From contig QNGE01003068.1 in the NCBI GenBank assembly GCA_008508345.1, positions 1-64,000 on the forward strand: 64,000 nt of DNA, read 5' to 3'. Position 1 is the first letter of the stretch; each line of letters opens with the position of its first letter. Under the pieces are notes generated by a model. The model saw only the letters and a list, made by a program, of their open reading frames with translations, was not told the DNA's origin and searched no databases. A program made the position numbers and the translations under genes. Source of the DNA: Paragonimus westermani. Lineage: Eukaryota > Platyhelminthes > Trematoda > Plagiorchiida > Troglotrematidae. This document shows positions 41,688-52,328 of this stretch, piece after piece.

Positions 41688-43991
41688 TGTTGTAGTAGTT
41701 TACGGAATATATGTTTGGCATGCGGGTTCATGATATACAGATGGATTGATGTGAGGGTAGTCTCGAACTTGTAATTCGTTTGGTGGATGAAGTTGTACAA
41801 GTTTTGAAACCCAAAATCCTCATCACAGGACCGTTTTCCGGTTAGTCCATGTGATGGTGTCAAGGCTAGCTGCATTGTTTAGCATGCTACCTAGCACGGA
41901 AACACGATTACTCACGACACGTCGTATGGAAGTATATGACTAAGCCAATCTAGTTGTGGTAGCTGTGCTCGTGGCAGTGATCCATGTCATATAGTGAACA
42001 GTGTAATGTAGTGTTGACATCGACGATGACAATGTTGACAGAGTCGAAACTGTTGACCATGTCAAAAGTTCCATATCGAGCTTTGATGGAATAAACATAG
42101 CCGCTGTTCTGGTTAAAATTAGCTCTTGAAATGTAGCCTGCTGAATACGATACGTTGGATAGGTAATTGTTCTAAATGGGCACAAGCAAAGTTGAGCAAT
42201 TTATGTCAGGAACATGCACGGAAGAATGCATTGGAGGTTTGGTGATGGGTTTACCACGTCCGTTCGGTTGATTGACCAGTAGTCTACCAGTTTCGGAGGA
42301 AGTCACTTGAATCCCTACAGTTTAAACTGCTTTAATGGAATAATGTGAAGAGTGTTTACAAGGGACAGTCTTCTCTATTGAGCTTGTCACAATTACTTGA
42401 AAACAATCTAGTACCTTGAATCCCAGCATAGTGGAAAAATAATCTTGAAAAACTGAACTTTGTTCATAATAACCCTTTTGCTTCCGCTGGAGCAGAACTC
42501 TAGCCTATTGTTTAATATTAGCCCCCAAGCATTTTGATTATGTGGTTCCTTCTGGCAGCAGAAAACGAAGTGAAATATCCTGAGATTTCAGGAAGCAACG
42601 ATGAGAACAGTGAATAATTCTGTTTTCTTATGAACCTGGCCGCTTGTTGCTGTTTTCCATTAGCACAGGAGATATTTCATCAGACACTAGAGTCAGACGT
42701 CTACCATAACTAGCTGCTTAACCACATAGATAATCACACTGGTACACAGCTTTTCCAGTTTTCTCGCGTTTTCTCACCTCATCGACAACATACATGAGGT
42801 CATTCTGGACAGTCTAAACTCTGCGGTCTGGTATCTATAGCTGAAATATTCTAATAAACGCTAGGTGAACTCCCCAAATAGGATGCTGTCTTGGGTTCGC
42901 CAGTGTCTAAATTAGATTCTGCCTTTTGTTAAACTTGTCTGTCAACTTAGATCAATGACGAGACAACGAAGTAACTCAAACTAACGAACTGCTCTATGCA
43001 TCCTGAGAGATGAATATTCAACATTTAAACAACCACATCGTCAATAAATAGAATCCCCACCAAAATGGGTAAATGAAATTCAAAGCAAATTCCTTTACAA
43101 AATTACTGGGAACAATGGGAAGGCGGGCTAAGTGAGAAATGCCAGATGAACCATATGCGTGAAAAGGTGCATGTGTAGGTTCAGGAAAGGTCTTTGTTGA
43201 ATATTCGGATATACATTTAAAAACCTCAGAATGAAGAGGATGACAGGATGTGGATTTCACCCTGGAGATAACTGACTAGCTGTGCTTCAAAATATTAAGC
43301 CACTTTAATATCATTAAGACTGTGACGAGGAACATCGTTACTGTTCAACGAGAGCATACTGGAGCTTGAAATCAACTGAAAATATTTGGTTAAGAGACCA
43401 GGGAAGCTAAGCAGAGAATAGTATAGTCCAATAGGAAGTACACATGGTGAGAGTACACGAAATGTAGGATAGGATTAAACTGGGTTGAAACCATCTTCAG
43501 ACGTGAAGCATTAGTCTACTTTTTTAAGTAAACATTCGTGGCGCGAACTGACCACGTTAATCTGTGGCTCAATGTGGCACCTGAGTACATAATAGATGAA
43601 AGCTTCAGAAGAAACCTGCTTTGAACTTGCTGATTTTTAGTGATTGTTTGCACAAAAAGACGAAATAAAACCTCAACACATTTGCTCGTGCTGGATGATA
43701 AGAAGAATATATCAGACCACATAAATAACTCATTGAAACTGTTCTGCAATGTAAGAAGCAGGAAATTTCTGAATGCTCGATATCATAGTCGACAACCTCT
43801 GCATAACTTAGCAAGAATGAATCACTTAAAATGGCTTAAACTTGTGATAGAAACGTAAATCTGAATAAAAGACGTTTGACCAATCAACTTCCCTGTTTTT
43901 GTTGTAATGTTGTTTACCAGGCAAAACTTTCTTCTAAATTTAAAAACCCGCGTTCTCTTGATTCGGTCCATCAATAAAGAAAGAAGATATA
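41688..43991. other. unassigned stretch
   Basis: Only chance-length frames; no recognised family. Confidence 0.4.
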
Positions 43992-44342
43992 ATGAGAGAT
44001 GTTATCATTCCGTCTACTGTTTTCAGTCAGGAAAGTGAAGCATCAGAATATATCAGACGTGCATGTGGAATGGTAACCAACCTGTTAACATGTCCCGATA
44101 CAGGTTTTCATAATATGTCTTCAGTACTATTGTTCTCTGTAAATAGAAAACGCATTTTTGGACGGCTTCAAAATAATTATCGCACTCAATGTTGCGTGAC
44201 AATTGACCAAAAACGACATGCACAACAGCAAGAACTCTCAGATGGACAAGTCCGATTAAAGCTAGATCTCTGTTCTCAGGACATTTTGGCGCCCATTCAT
44301 AAACTACCGTTTTGCTGTACTTATCGTAGACCACAAACATAG
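43992..44342 (+). CDS. unidentified 116-codon open frame
   Basis: ATG at 43992, TAG at 44340-44342. The product starts 'MRDVIIPSTVFSQESEASEY' and ends 'CTYRRPQT'; it is basic, has eight cysteines, no signal peptide and no domain I recognise. Codons look mixed and plausible. The opposite strand is open over much of the same span, and frames of this length are expected by chance a few times in this window. Confidence 0.25.
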   Translation: MRDVIIPSTVFSQESEASEYIRRACGMVTNLLTCPDTGFHNMSSVLLFSVNRKRIFGRLQNNYRTQCCVTIDQKRHAQQQELSDGQVRLKLDLCSQDILAPIHKLPFCCTYRRPQT

Positions 44343-44840
44343 AAAACCTAACGTTTATCGGCGAGCGACAAGTAGAACAGTAATGGAAAAGAAAACGATG
44401 ATAATCGTACTGAAACGTGTTGCAAGTAAACCAGAGTTAAAGAAAACGTTTTACCTACAGGTGCAGTTAATCCCTGCAACCACTGGGTGAGCTGGTTGGT
44501 CCTGACTGGTATCTGATAATTACCAATGCTGCCATTTGTGTGACCTCTCAGTAGAATTAAAGATACCCTGTATTCAAACTAAAATCTGTTCTCGTAGAAA
44601 TCACTGGTGTAATTATTCAAAAACACCGTTAGCTTAGGCCGATTGTTTGTTTGCTCTGATTGGACAGCTTGTCGCTTACCTTCCCTTCGTAATCTCCATT
44701 TCTTATCAAATTGTGCTGAACAATTTCGTGTCAGTCTCTCATGTTCTGGCTGGTTGCAAGAAATTGTTAGTTGTGCTCAGTTGTAAAAAACAATGCATAT
44801 CAGCGTTCACTCAGCTCGTCCTCAATAAACACATCTGACA
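44343..44840. other. unassigned stretch
   Basis: Nothing recognised before the PLE 3' terminus at 44841. Confidence 0.45.
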
Positions 44841-44895
44841 TTTGAAACAGTTCATTCCCTTCAGAAGTTTGAACAAAACTGTTAGAACACGAAAA

Positions 44896-44936
44896 CTGTT
44901 AGATGCAAGCATTTCGTATTGACTCGTCAGTACCAG
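44896..44936 (-). ncRNA. hammerhead ribozyme, intact core
   Basis: Minus strand: stem I 5' strand CTGGTA (44936-44931), CTGACGA, stem II GTCAATAC, GAAA, stem III TGCTTGCA, T and cleavage base C (44903-44902), stem I 3' strand TAACAG (44901-44896). Core and stems II and III are identical to the 13-kb motif; stem I has five of six pairs with one G-A mismatch. It sits about 125 bases 3' of the stop codon, the same place as in the other copies. Confidence 0.85.
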
Positions 44937-45022
44937 ATTTACGATAACATGAAACGGGTTTTTTATATCGAGCAGTTAGGGTAGCAGGGTGGATCGTCAG
45001 TTGATGGTTTAGGAAAGGTCAC

Positions 45023-46354
45023 TTATTCCAGGAAAGGGTCAGGTTTACGAGCAATTGTTTCTGAACACAGTGTCGGCTTCGGTCGATTGGTTGCGGCCAA
45101 CTCAGCAAACTGCAAGAATCTTGGATTCGAGTGGCGTAACAGGATTCTGAATGCACAAATTGGGTAGCTAACGTGACCAGTGGTCAGGACGTGTCTTGCG
45201 ACTGCGGGCGCTGGTTGCTTGCGTGTTTCAACCGCATTCTGGTCCTTCTGTAATACAGAGCTCTGCACCCATTTGGGCAAACGTTCCTTCACTCTGGAGA
45301 ACAAGCACCTCTCGGTTCTGCCTATGTAACTTTCATTGCAGTTACATGTAAATTGGTAGACACAATGTGAGGTGGCACCGATAGGCTGATCTCCTTTGAT
45401 TGAAGGGACAGGCAGTTTCTGGGTCCGGGCTAATACACAGAGTTCCGCTGCGTTAAATGTTCTTTTAATCGAATTCACTAGTCTTTGAGTTGTTTGATGC
45501 ATGCAATAATCACCTTTAAATGGCAGTTCTATACAAACCCTCTTTTTTCTTACTGTGGCCACCTGTTCAGAAGGTGGTTTCGGTTTACTGTGCCTTTCTA
45601 TGAACCTTTTTGGATACCCGTTAGATTGTAGTGTAGATGTGATCAAGTCTAATTCTCTCGCAAGACTATCCTGTGTACAGATTCGCCTTGCTCGTGTGAA
45701 TAGTGTATTCACTAGTGCGCGTTTGTGATGGACCGGTGTGAAACTACTGAAGTTCAGGTATTGACCGGACCACGTGGATTTCCTATAGACGGCTCGTTTG
45801 ATAGAGCCATCCTCCCGGCGACTAATGAGTATGTCTAGAAACGGCAGACAGTTGTCAGTCTCAAATTCACACGTTACTCTCAGGTTGGGATGACAACCAT
45901 TGAAGCGCTGCACTAGGTTATCTATTGCCTGCTTAGACCGACTGAATACTAATGTATCATCGACGTAACGTTTGTAATATGACAGACTCGCTATGTCTGT
46001 AGCTAACTCCTGCTCAATCCTTAACATGAAAAAGTCTGCCAGGATGGGCCCTAGTGGACTTCCCATGGCTACCCCGTCTATTTGGCGGTAGCACCGATCA
46101 AGAAAATGGAAGCTGATGTTTTCGGTACATAACAATAATGCTTCGCTCAGAATATCACTAGGCAGAGGCAAAGTAATGTGGCTCATTTCGACGAGCTCAC
46201 AAATATAATCGATTGTCTCGTGTAGCGGGACATTCGTAAATAGTAAATGAACGTCTATGGAACACATCAACTCATTAGCAAGATTGATGTTTTTTAAATC
46301 ACTGATCAATTCAAAAGAATCTTTAGTAGAATGTGTTTGAAACTTTCGTTTCAA
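45023..46354 (-). CDS. PLE reverse transcriptase and GIY-YIG endonuclease
   Basis: 443 codons, the longest frame in the window. RT: 'SIDVHLLFTNVPLHETI' (32-48), 'IDGVAMGSPLGPILADFF' (92-109) and 'YYKRYVDDTLVFSRS' (126-140), with catalytic YVDD intact at 130-133. Linker: 'RKSTWSGQYLNFSSF' (191-205), 'NGYPKRFIERH' (245-255), 'LPFKGD' (277-282). Endonuclease: GIY-like 'CVYQFTCNCN' (331-340), 'YIGRTERCL' (343-351), 'RVKERLPKW' (354-362), TGH at 392-394. The reported start is a TTG following the in-frame TAG, so it is not a biological start; the true protein began upstream. The last 15 residues ('SETIARKPDPFLE') are out of frame relative to sister copies ('VQKQLLVNW'). Would copy RNA and nick DNA for integration; likely inactive as it stands. 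Confidence 0.9.
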   Translation of the reverse strand: MKRKFQTHSTKDSFELISDLKNINLANELMCSIDVHLLFTNVPLHETIDYICELVEMSHITLPLPSDILSEALLLCTENISFHFLDRCYRQIDGVAMGSPLGPILADFFMLRIEQELATDIASLSYYKRYVDDTLVFSRSKQAIDNLVQRFNGCHPNLRVTCEFETDNCLPFLDILISRREDGSIKRAVYRKSTWSGQYLNFSSFTPVHHKRALVNTLFTRARRICTQDSLARELDLITSTLQSNGYPKRFIERHSKPKPPSEQVATVRKKRVCIELPFKGDYCMHQTTQRLVNSIKRTFNAAELCVLARTQKLPVPSIKGDQPIGATSHCVYQFTCNCNESYIGRTERCLFSRVKERLPKWVQSSVLQKDQNAVETRKQPAPAVARHVLTTGHVSYPICAFRILLRHSNPRFLQFAELAATNRPKPTLCSETIARKPDPFLE

Positions 46355-46424
46355 TGGAGTTAGGATTGCGACTAACTAAAGTGCCAATTTATGATACGGA
46401 GAATTGGTCATTGCCAGGATAGGC

Positions 46425-46691
46425 CTAAGAGGAATCCCAGAATTGTGTTTTAGGGAGGCCGTAGAGCTGAGGAGTCGACGACCCACACGGTTTAAGAGCT
46501 TTGTACGTCCTGTCATCGATTAAGCGCAGCTGTAAGAGGAGTTCGAGATGCCGTGCTATGCGACCTTCTATTTCAGTGACGTTTTCTACGGTGTCTATTT
46601 GCTGAAACTTCGTTCGGTCCTCTAGCATTGACATCTTCTGTACATATGCGTCCCTGTCTAAAATGACTGTCCCAGAGCCTTTGTCTGACAT
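46425..46691 (-). pseudogene. PLE RT N-terminal portion, separated by a frameshift
   Basis: 88 codons: 'MSDKGSGTVILDRDAYVQKM' holds the DKG motif that marks the start of Penelope RTs, then 'LEDRTKFQQI' and 'LKPCGSSTPQLYGLPK', the family's 'LRPxGSxPPxLYGLPK(I/T)H' block. The next family block, 'HNSGIPLRPILAMTNSPYHKL', continues in a different frame from about 46435, so one base has been gained or lost there. It belongs to the same element as the frame at 45023-46354. Confidence 0.85.
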
Positions 46692-47039
46692 TGTTAACTG
46701 GCCTGAAATCGTGTCTGCTGGGATCAGACACTGGTATCAACCAAAACTGTTGTTCAGTTTTATCGTGTAGTTTCTAGTTTATCCGTCGTAGATGGCATGC
46801 GTGTATACGTTGCTAGAACTGATTAATATTCTTAGCAGAAGTCCTCACTTATTAAACCGCAGAAGTAACAAGGCGATGAGCCAACACCTTCAAATAGGTT
46901 CAATCAAAACGTGTCATAATGTGAACCGCAAACTTCGAGAAATGGTTGTTAACGAATGAAATTAAAGGCAGCCGTTGAACTTCATGTAATTAGTTGGACT
47001 TGGGAGGAACGCTGACGATGTCTGTGTAATGTTCGGCGT

Positions 47040-47660
47040 TTAGGAAGTATATGACAAGAGGGCAAACGGTCCTAATCCAGGCCGGGTAATCTTCCTTATT
47101 CCTTTTTGACATGTGCCCCCCCAGTACGACCAACATACTGTGGAGTAAAACAGCAGCATGAAAACAAATACACTTGCAGTGTTCGAATGTGGACTGTCAG
47201 ATTGTCTGCCGCACCCAATCTTATCAAAGTCAACTTCCAAATATCGCCAGCATAAAGGCACTTCCTAACGACCGGTATGTGCAAGGGCTAAACTGAACTG
47301 TCACAATATCACCTTTAAAAAGAATCTTTACGAACACCGCTCTCTTTTCAACAGCAGGAAATATCTTATGCAAGATCTGGACCTTCGTATTTGAAGGGAT
47401 GAACTGCTCCAGAATATTTTCCCTTGAAGGTTCTGAAACACTCCAAGTAGTTGTTCCATTGCGCCATCCGAACAAACCTTTCTTGCTCTGGTTTCCAGAC
47501 CCTGAGCCAGATTTTGTTTCCGTCTAATGGCCAGAAGCTAATTTGGTATAGTGACCTATCCACGATACTCCTAGCTTCCCCTCCTCTCCGAATTGGCGTT
47601 AAAGTCGATAATTGGTCCACATGTACTGCCTGCAATCGTTTTCACTTGTGCAAAATAAAT
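47040..47660 (-). mobile_element. older PLE fragment, linker to GIY-YIG
   Basis: Minus strand in several frames: 'RKQNLAQGLETRARKVCSDG' (family 'HKRALVNTLFTRARRICTQD') near 47510, 'VEKRAVFVKILFKGDIVTVQ' (the LPFKGD block with P changed to L) near 47350-47290, and 'VYLFSCCCFTPQYVGRTGGA' (GIY-YIG, YVG for YIG) near 47190-47110. No C-terminal tail or ribozyme was found before the next PLE begins at 46740. It lies upstream of the long copy in the same orientation, as two separate insertions of different age. Confidence 0.75.
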
Positions 47661-48719
47661 GTGCTGAAACCTCGAAAGATCCGTATAACATATTACCGAT
47701 CGTAACGCATGTTTGAATCAGATTTGTCTAATTCAAATCAACTTGGGACAAGTGCTTATCAGATAACTGGCCAAAGTAGTGGGGTTACAAATCGGGCTAC
47801 GTTTGGCGCTCTCGTCTGAAACACATCACGTTTGTCTCTAAGACAATGTATAATATTTGATGCGTGTGATTTGACCTCCTTTAGGAAAATCTTAAACCAA
47901 ACCGCAAAAACCGGTATGCTATCCTTCAATCTCAGCTGACACGACGAACAACTTGCTTGTTTAAAACCACCAGACTAAACTGTACTTTCGACCACACAAA
48001 CACACTCGTGATGCTCTTTTACTCTGTCCGGACAAATTCGAGTTATCTTGGCAACTGATAGCAACTATGTTCGCTAAAGGGTGTTTCCCCCTTGCGACTT
48101 GATTTGTCGATTTCTGAAGGTCTAACAAATGAAATCTGACACAGCAGGATACAGGTAGAGCTAGGGTGAAGGTCACGACGTCCAGGCTGCCGAGTTTGGT
48201 GTTTATCACCAGCATTTCAATGCGGTGTCATGCTGAGCTCCCAAAGTAAACGAAGCGACTGTACATTTATGGATATACAAGGGTGAACTTTCATTCCTAT
48301 TTGGCGGGACCTTGACACCTGGCTGAACACTTTTATTTGTGATAATGGACGGAACGCCGAATACGTTGATATGTGCCACCTCATGATGGCTTTTTATCGC
48401 GTGATTAGCAAGTTATCAGATCGAAGATACTGTGATGAAAATATTGCTGACTGAATGTTTTCACTGTTTGTTAAAGTAGGAATAAGCACGGAATTTAAGC
48501 GTGCCGACTAAGTTTATCCTGAAGGGACTTTCAGTGAAGGGATGACATGGAAGAATCTAGCAGGGGATAAGGTTGAAGACGATAGAACCGACCAGTATTG
48601 ATCGGCTACCTGAGTATGGCTGGGTAGTGAGCTCTAGGTCAGCTATTCTTACGTGTAAAGCTTTGCACGTGCAGTTATCTTTAAAGCCATTTCTAGCTGG
48701 TTCTTACTTACCTGAGGGG
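47661..48719. other. unassigned stretch
   Basis: No recognised coding or repeat family. Confidence 0.4.
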
Positions 48720-49190
48720 CGGAAGTGGAAATGAGATGAACTGGAGAACGGGCAGGTTGACGTGAATAAAAAGTGGAGATAGGAGAAAGAAGAAATTTGT
48801 TGCAGAAGAAAGAATTAAAGGGAAAAAGGAGATTTATGCGTAGTAGATCAGGAAAAAGAGTAAAAGGGGGAGTGGAGGAGTTGAACGACGAAAGGACGCG
48901 GAATACTAGAAAGAAATTAATTTGCAGGCAAGGAAGAAGAGCCATCGGGAACAGAATGAAGCAAAAGAGCACAGAAGTAAGGGTTATTACATTGGTGATG
49001 GTAACGATGATTATGAAGACAGCAACGGGAAACGCGACAAGGATAGAGGAGGAAGAGGATGAGGAAAAGAAGAACAATAAAAAAGGGTTGATTGAGTAGA
49101 TGACGTGGAACAGTAGGGAGAGGTAGAAGAAAACGGGAAAGGTGTAAATGGAGAATAAGAGGGAGCAAATGGAACATATCCGGAAAAGTT
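48720..49190 (+). repeat. purine-rich strand-asymmetric tract
   Basis: For about 470 bases the plus strand is overwhelmingly A and G, with runs such as 'gaggaggaagaggatgagga' near 49047. This creates artificial long frames on both strands (lysine/glutamate-rich one way, serine/phenylalanine/leucine-rich the other), which I do not call genes. It is not a short-unit tandem repeat. Confidence 0.7.
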
Positions 49191-52100
49191 AGGAATGTAG
49201 TTAGCACACTTGCACGACCACGCGAATAGTGTTTCGGTACACCTGTAATTTCTGCTTCCGAAATTCAGTGCAACCGAGCAGAATTCAAACCAACGACATG
49301 ATCCACATGCCCCTGCATGGTGTATGCACAACTACTTGGGCTGCATCGTCATATCAGTCATTGTGAATGTAAACCATACGAATACATATTGGAGGCCACG
49401 TTACAGAAGAGTTACAGGAAGTGGATTGCAATGTGTCATAATACGAACTTACGGTCTGGTTACCAGCGCGTCCTGAAGAAATGATTTATGGGGCGTGTGG
49501 TGGCAGTTTATCTACAATAGTGTCCGTCACCGCTCTATTGAATTATCGATTGACGGAGAGAGAAACCGGTTGCCCAGGAGCTTTTCTAAACCCAATGGTA
49601 AACATCAGCTCAGTAGATAGTCCATAACGGGCAATGTCTCAGCTAGACACTGCTCTCCGTAACCAATAGAAACGCAGTATTATAATTCATCTGAGAGAGA
49701 CGACCATTTTCTCCTGAATCTCATATTACCTTCTAGACAGATAAACGGACAAGTAAGACTCCTTTCACATTACTGTGTATAAAAGGGCCCATTCATGCGT
49801 TCACCTCATCCAACAACTCATTTTGATTATAACACCATCTAGCGCGCAGTGTTACATGTGGTTGAACAGGATGAAACAGTTCGTCTTGATCTACAACCGG
49901 CCTAGTACTTGATGCGATAAAAAGAGGGTGAATGGAAGGATTCTGGATTCATGGGAGCCTGAGTACACAACAATCCTGTCCAGGTCATGGGCAGCTGACC
50001 GATGAATGGTCTCAGACGGAAAGAACTCAAGTATTAAAAATGAGGAAGCCCACACTAGAGATCTGTGGTGGTCCGTTACATACCTCGAAGCCATTCTGAT
50101 AGGTTATACGCCTCGAAAATTATTCGTTCCTTCTGAATACCATATGAAGGATGATGTGAGATGGATCTTGGTGACTGAACGTGTTAACGTATTCTCCCTT
50201 GGCCTCTCCCATGGATGATCCACTTATTCCCGAATTTCTTAGTCTACCGCCCTCCGGAACCGAAACACGATTACAACAATAGTCACAGCAATTATTCTGT
50301 CATGCCTCCCGGTTCCGTTCTCCGTGTCTTTTTGACATTGGTATATATTTATCAGCTCTTCCTTTTCTCAGTTATCTGACATCTTGAGACATCCCAGAGT
50401 GCTTGTGAATGATTTGAGATAGACAATTTACGGATAGTAAGTTTACGAGACAGAATGGGGTATCTGAAAATGAGAGTAAACCGTGTTACCAAGTCAACAG
50501 TCTGCGGACCCGGTGACACTGGGTTCGACGATTTTAGGGTACAGAATTATGGAACTGAATAGTGCGAGTAACGCAGTCTGGCATGTACGTCGCAATCACA
50601 AACCACTACCACAGTAAACCTACTCTCGAAGTGTCATAATGTATGGAGAAATGTTTTTCCTTCCAACTCCAGATTACCGTAGAAATCGTAAGAAATCAAT
50701 CGTATAAACAGCTGATTTTGACCATTCTCATCAGTACTTTACAACTGCATAATGGGCGTGCTATATGAACTCACATATGAACTAAGATAATCCAGCTGAA
50801 TTATTTCAACTGACAGACCCGGGATGAATTGACTCGTACTGCCGTACGGTATGTGTGCTGGTGGATATGGAAGAAACGTCACGCATGTTTACTGCGAGAA
50901 ACCCTGGTCGACGTCACGTAGTTTGCGTTTGCTCAGGTTTCAGCTGACTTGCGGATAATCTGTCTGGGGAGATAAACGATTGAAAGGAAATTTATTCCCC
51001 ATCAGATGTTTGCAGAAAAAATACCTAGTCTTATCGGTGGCAAACTCGAACTTATCGTCAAAAGTAGGGCTATTCGTCATCAAACTGACGGCGTAACAGC
51101 AAACCTAAGATGGGTCTGCGACCGATGTAAATAGACTCAGTAGAGTAAAACCGGGTCATTCAGCGAAAATAAAACGGTTCGTAGACCGAGCTACATCATC
51201 GGTCTCCACTACCACGAATGACCGAGTGGAAAATGGTACTGGGAGCAATGCCCTTGAACAAGTAGCTATTCAGTGACTAGACCAACTCGCCAAACACGCC
51301 TTGGAACTGTTCCCAGCAGAATTCTAGAAATCCATTAAATATCTTATATTGAAGATCTAGAATGATAATAATCAAACATTTCCTAAAGGTAAGTGGTTAT
51401 GTAAAACTAAGCAAAACGCCGAGCCACCCACAGAGAATAAATATGATCGTTTAACCACCCCACCCCCGTGAGATTCAGATACAAGAAATATTCAGTCACC
51501 TCTACAAGAAAACAATAGGTCGGGATTTTTCCATAGTAGCTATTTGCTCCAGTCTCATTTCTGTCCAACTACCCCCCTTCAATCTAAAGACCAGCCTCTG
51601 GTCCACGCCAAGATACACCTCAGGTTTGGTCGTTTCGTCAATATTCGTCTTCTTTTGTGCACACGTGGTGACCCACAACAGGTTGAGAAACATGCAAAGT
51701 TCTTCAGAGTTTTTCCTCTGTGGATAATTTCCTGTCCATTTGTCCAGTTGGAGCAATCATCAAATCATTCATCGTTCTGTCTGTTGCACTGACCATAGGC
51801 TTCTTCCTGTTATTTAAATCATACAACAGTATCACCTCTCTCCTAACTGAAAGTGCGAATCAGGACCGAGGGCTGCACCATTTTTGCTGCTTGTGTCCTG
51901 CGTTTTTCTAATCCAGAATTAATGATAATACACAGAAATCCACATGGCCCCGAAGCCTCGGGGTTTTCACTGATTTGTTCATCCCCATTTGTTCTCTTTT
52001 AATCTATGACACATTTACACAACCTACTTGATTCAGCTCACTTAAACCACTTGTTGCGCGTGGGTGCCATTCTGATAGAGCAATCCGCTGGTATGCTGAT

Positions 52101-52251
52101 TTGCTTAAGAGGTCCAGCACGGCAAGCAGCACACTTCGAAGAAATATTGGTATATCTTGCATGGGGACATTTGTCAATTCTAAACCCCTCAGATACCAGG
52201 CTTTAGGCGGAATCTGTCTGGTGTTCTAACTCGACACAAAAGTGAAACTGG
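49191..52251. other. unassigned stretch
   Basis: A box B-like string on the minus strand near 49271 hints at another SINE, but no head or body could be aligned. Otherwise nothing recognised. Confidence 0.4.
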
Positions 52252-52261
52252 TGACCGATCA

Positions 52262-52318
52262 GTGGCAGTTAAGCATTAGTGTGAACCACTAATGTATTGC
52301 TGTCTGTGATGATGATGA
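52262..52318 (+). mobile_element. 57-bp RTE LINE 3' end with target-site duplication
   Basis: This carries the LINE terminus ('gtgtgaaccactaatgtatt' and a TGA repeat) and is flanked by the 10-base direct repeat TGACCGATCA at 52252-52261 and 52319-52328. It is a complete but extremely 5'-truncated LINE insertion. It also confirms where the LINE's 3' end lies. Confidence 0.75.
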
Positions 52319-52328
52319 TGACCGATCA

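Larger units (their letters stand above)
44841..46740 (-). mobile_element. best-preserved PLE of the window
   Basis: Minus strand, about 1.9 kb. It spans the RT from the DKG-containing N-terminal motif (46691) through palm, linker and GIY-YIG to the tail, then the 3' UTR, hammerhead and the terminal bases shared with the 13.4-kb copy. Lesions I can count: a frameshift near 46430, one TAG at 46376-46378, and a two-base loss near the C-terminus that replaces the family ending. The 5' end, before the DKG motif, is missing beyond about 46740. The low number of lesions makes it the youngest insertion here. Confidence 0.9.

Noticed and set aside
48649..49331. Long overlapping frames on both strands (up to 142 codons)
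   Set aside because: Products are low-complexity consequences of the purine-biased tract.
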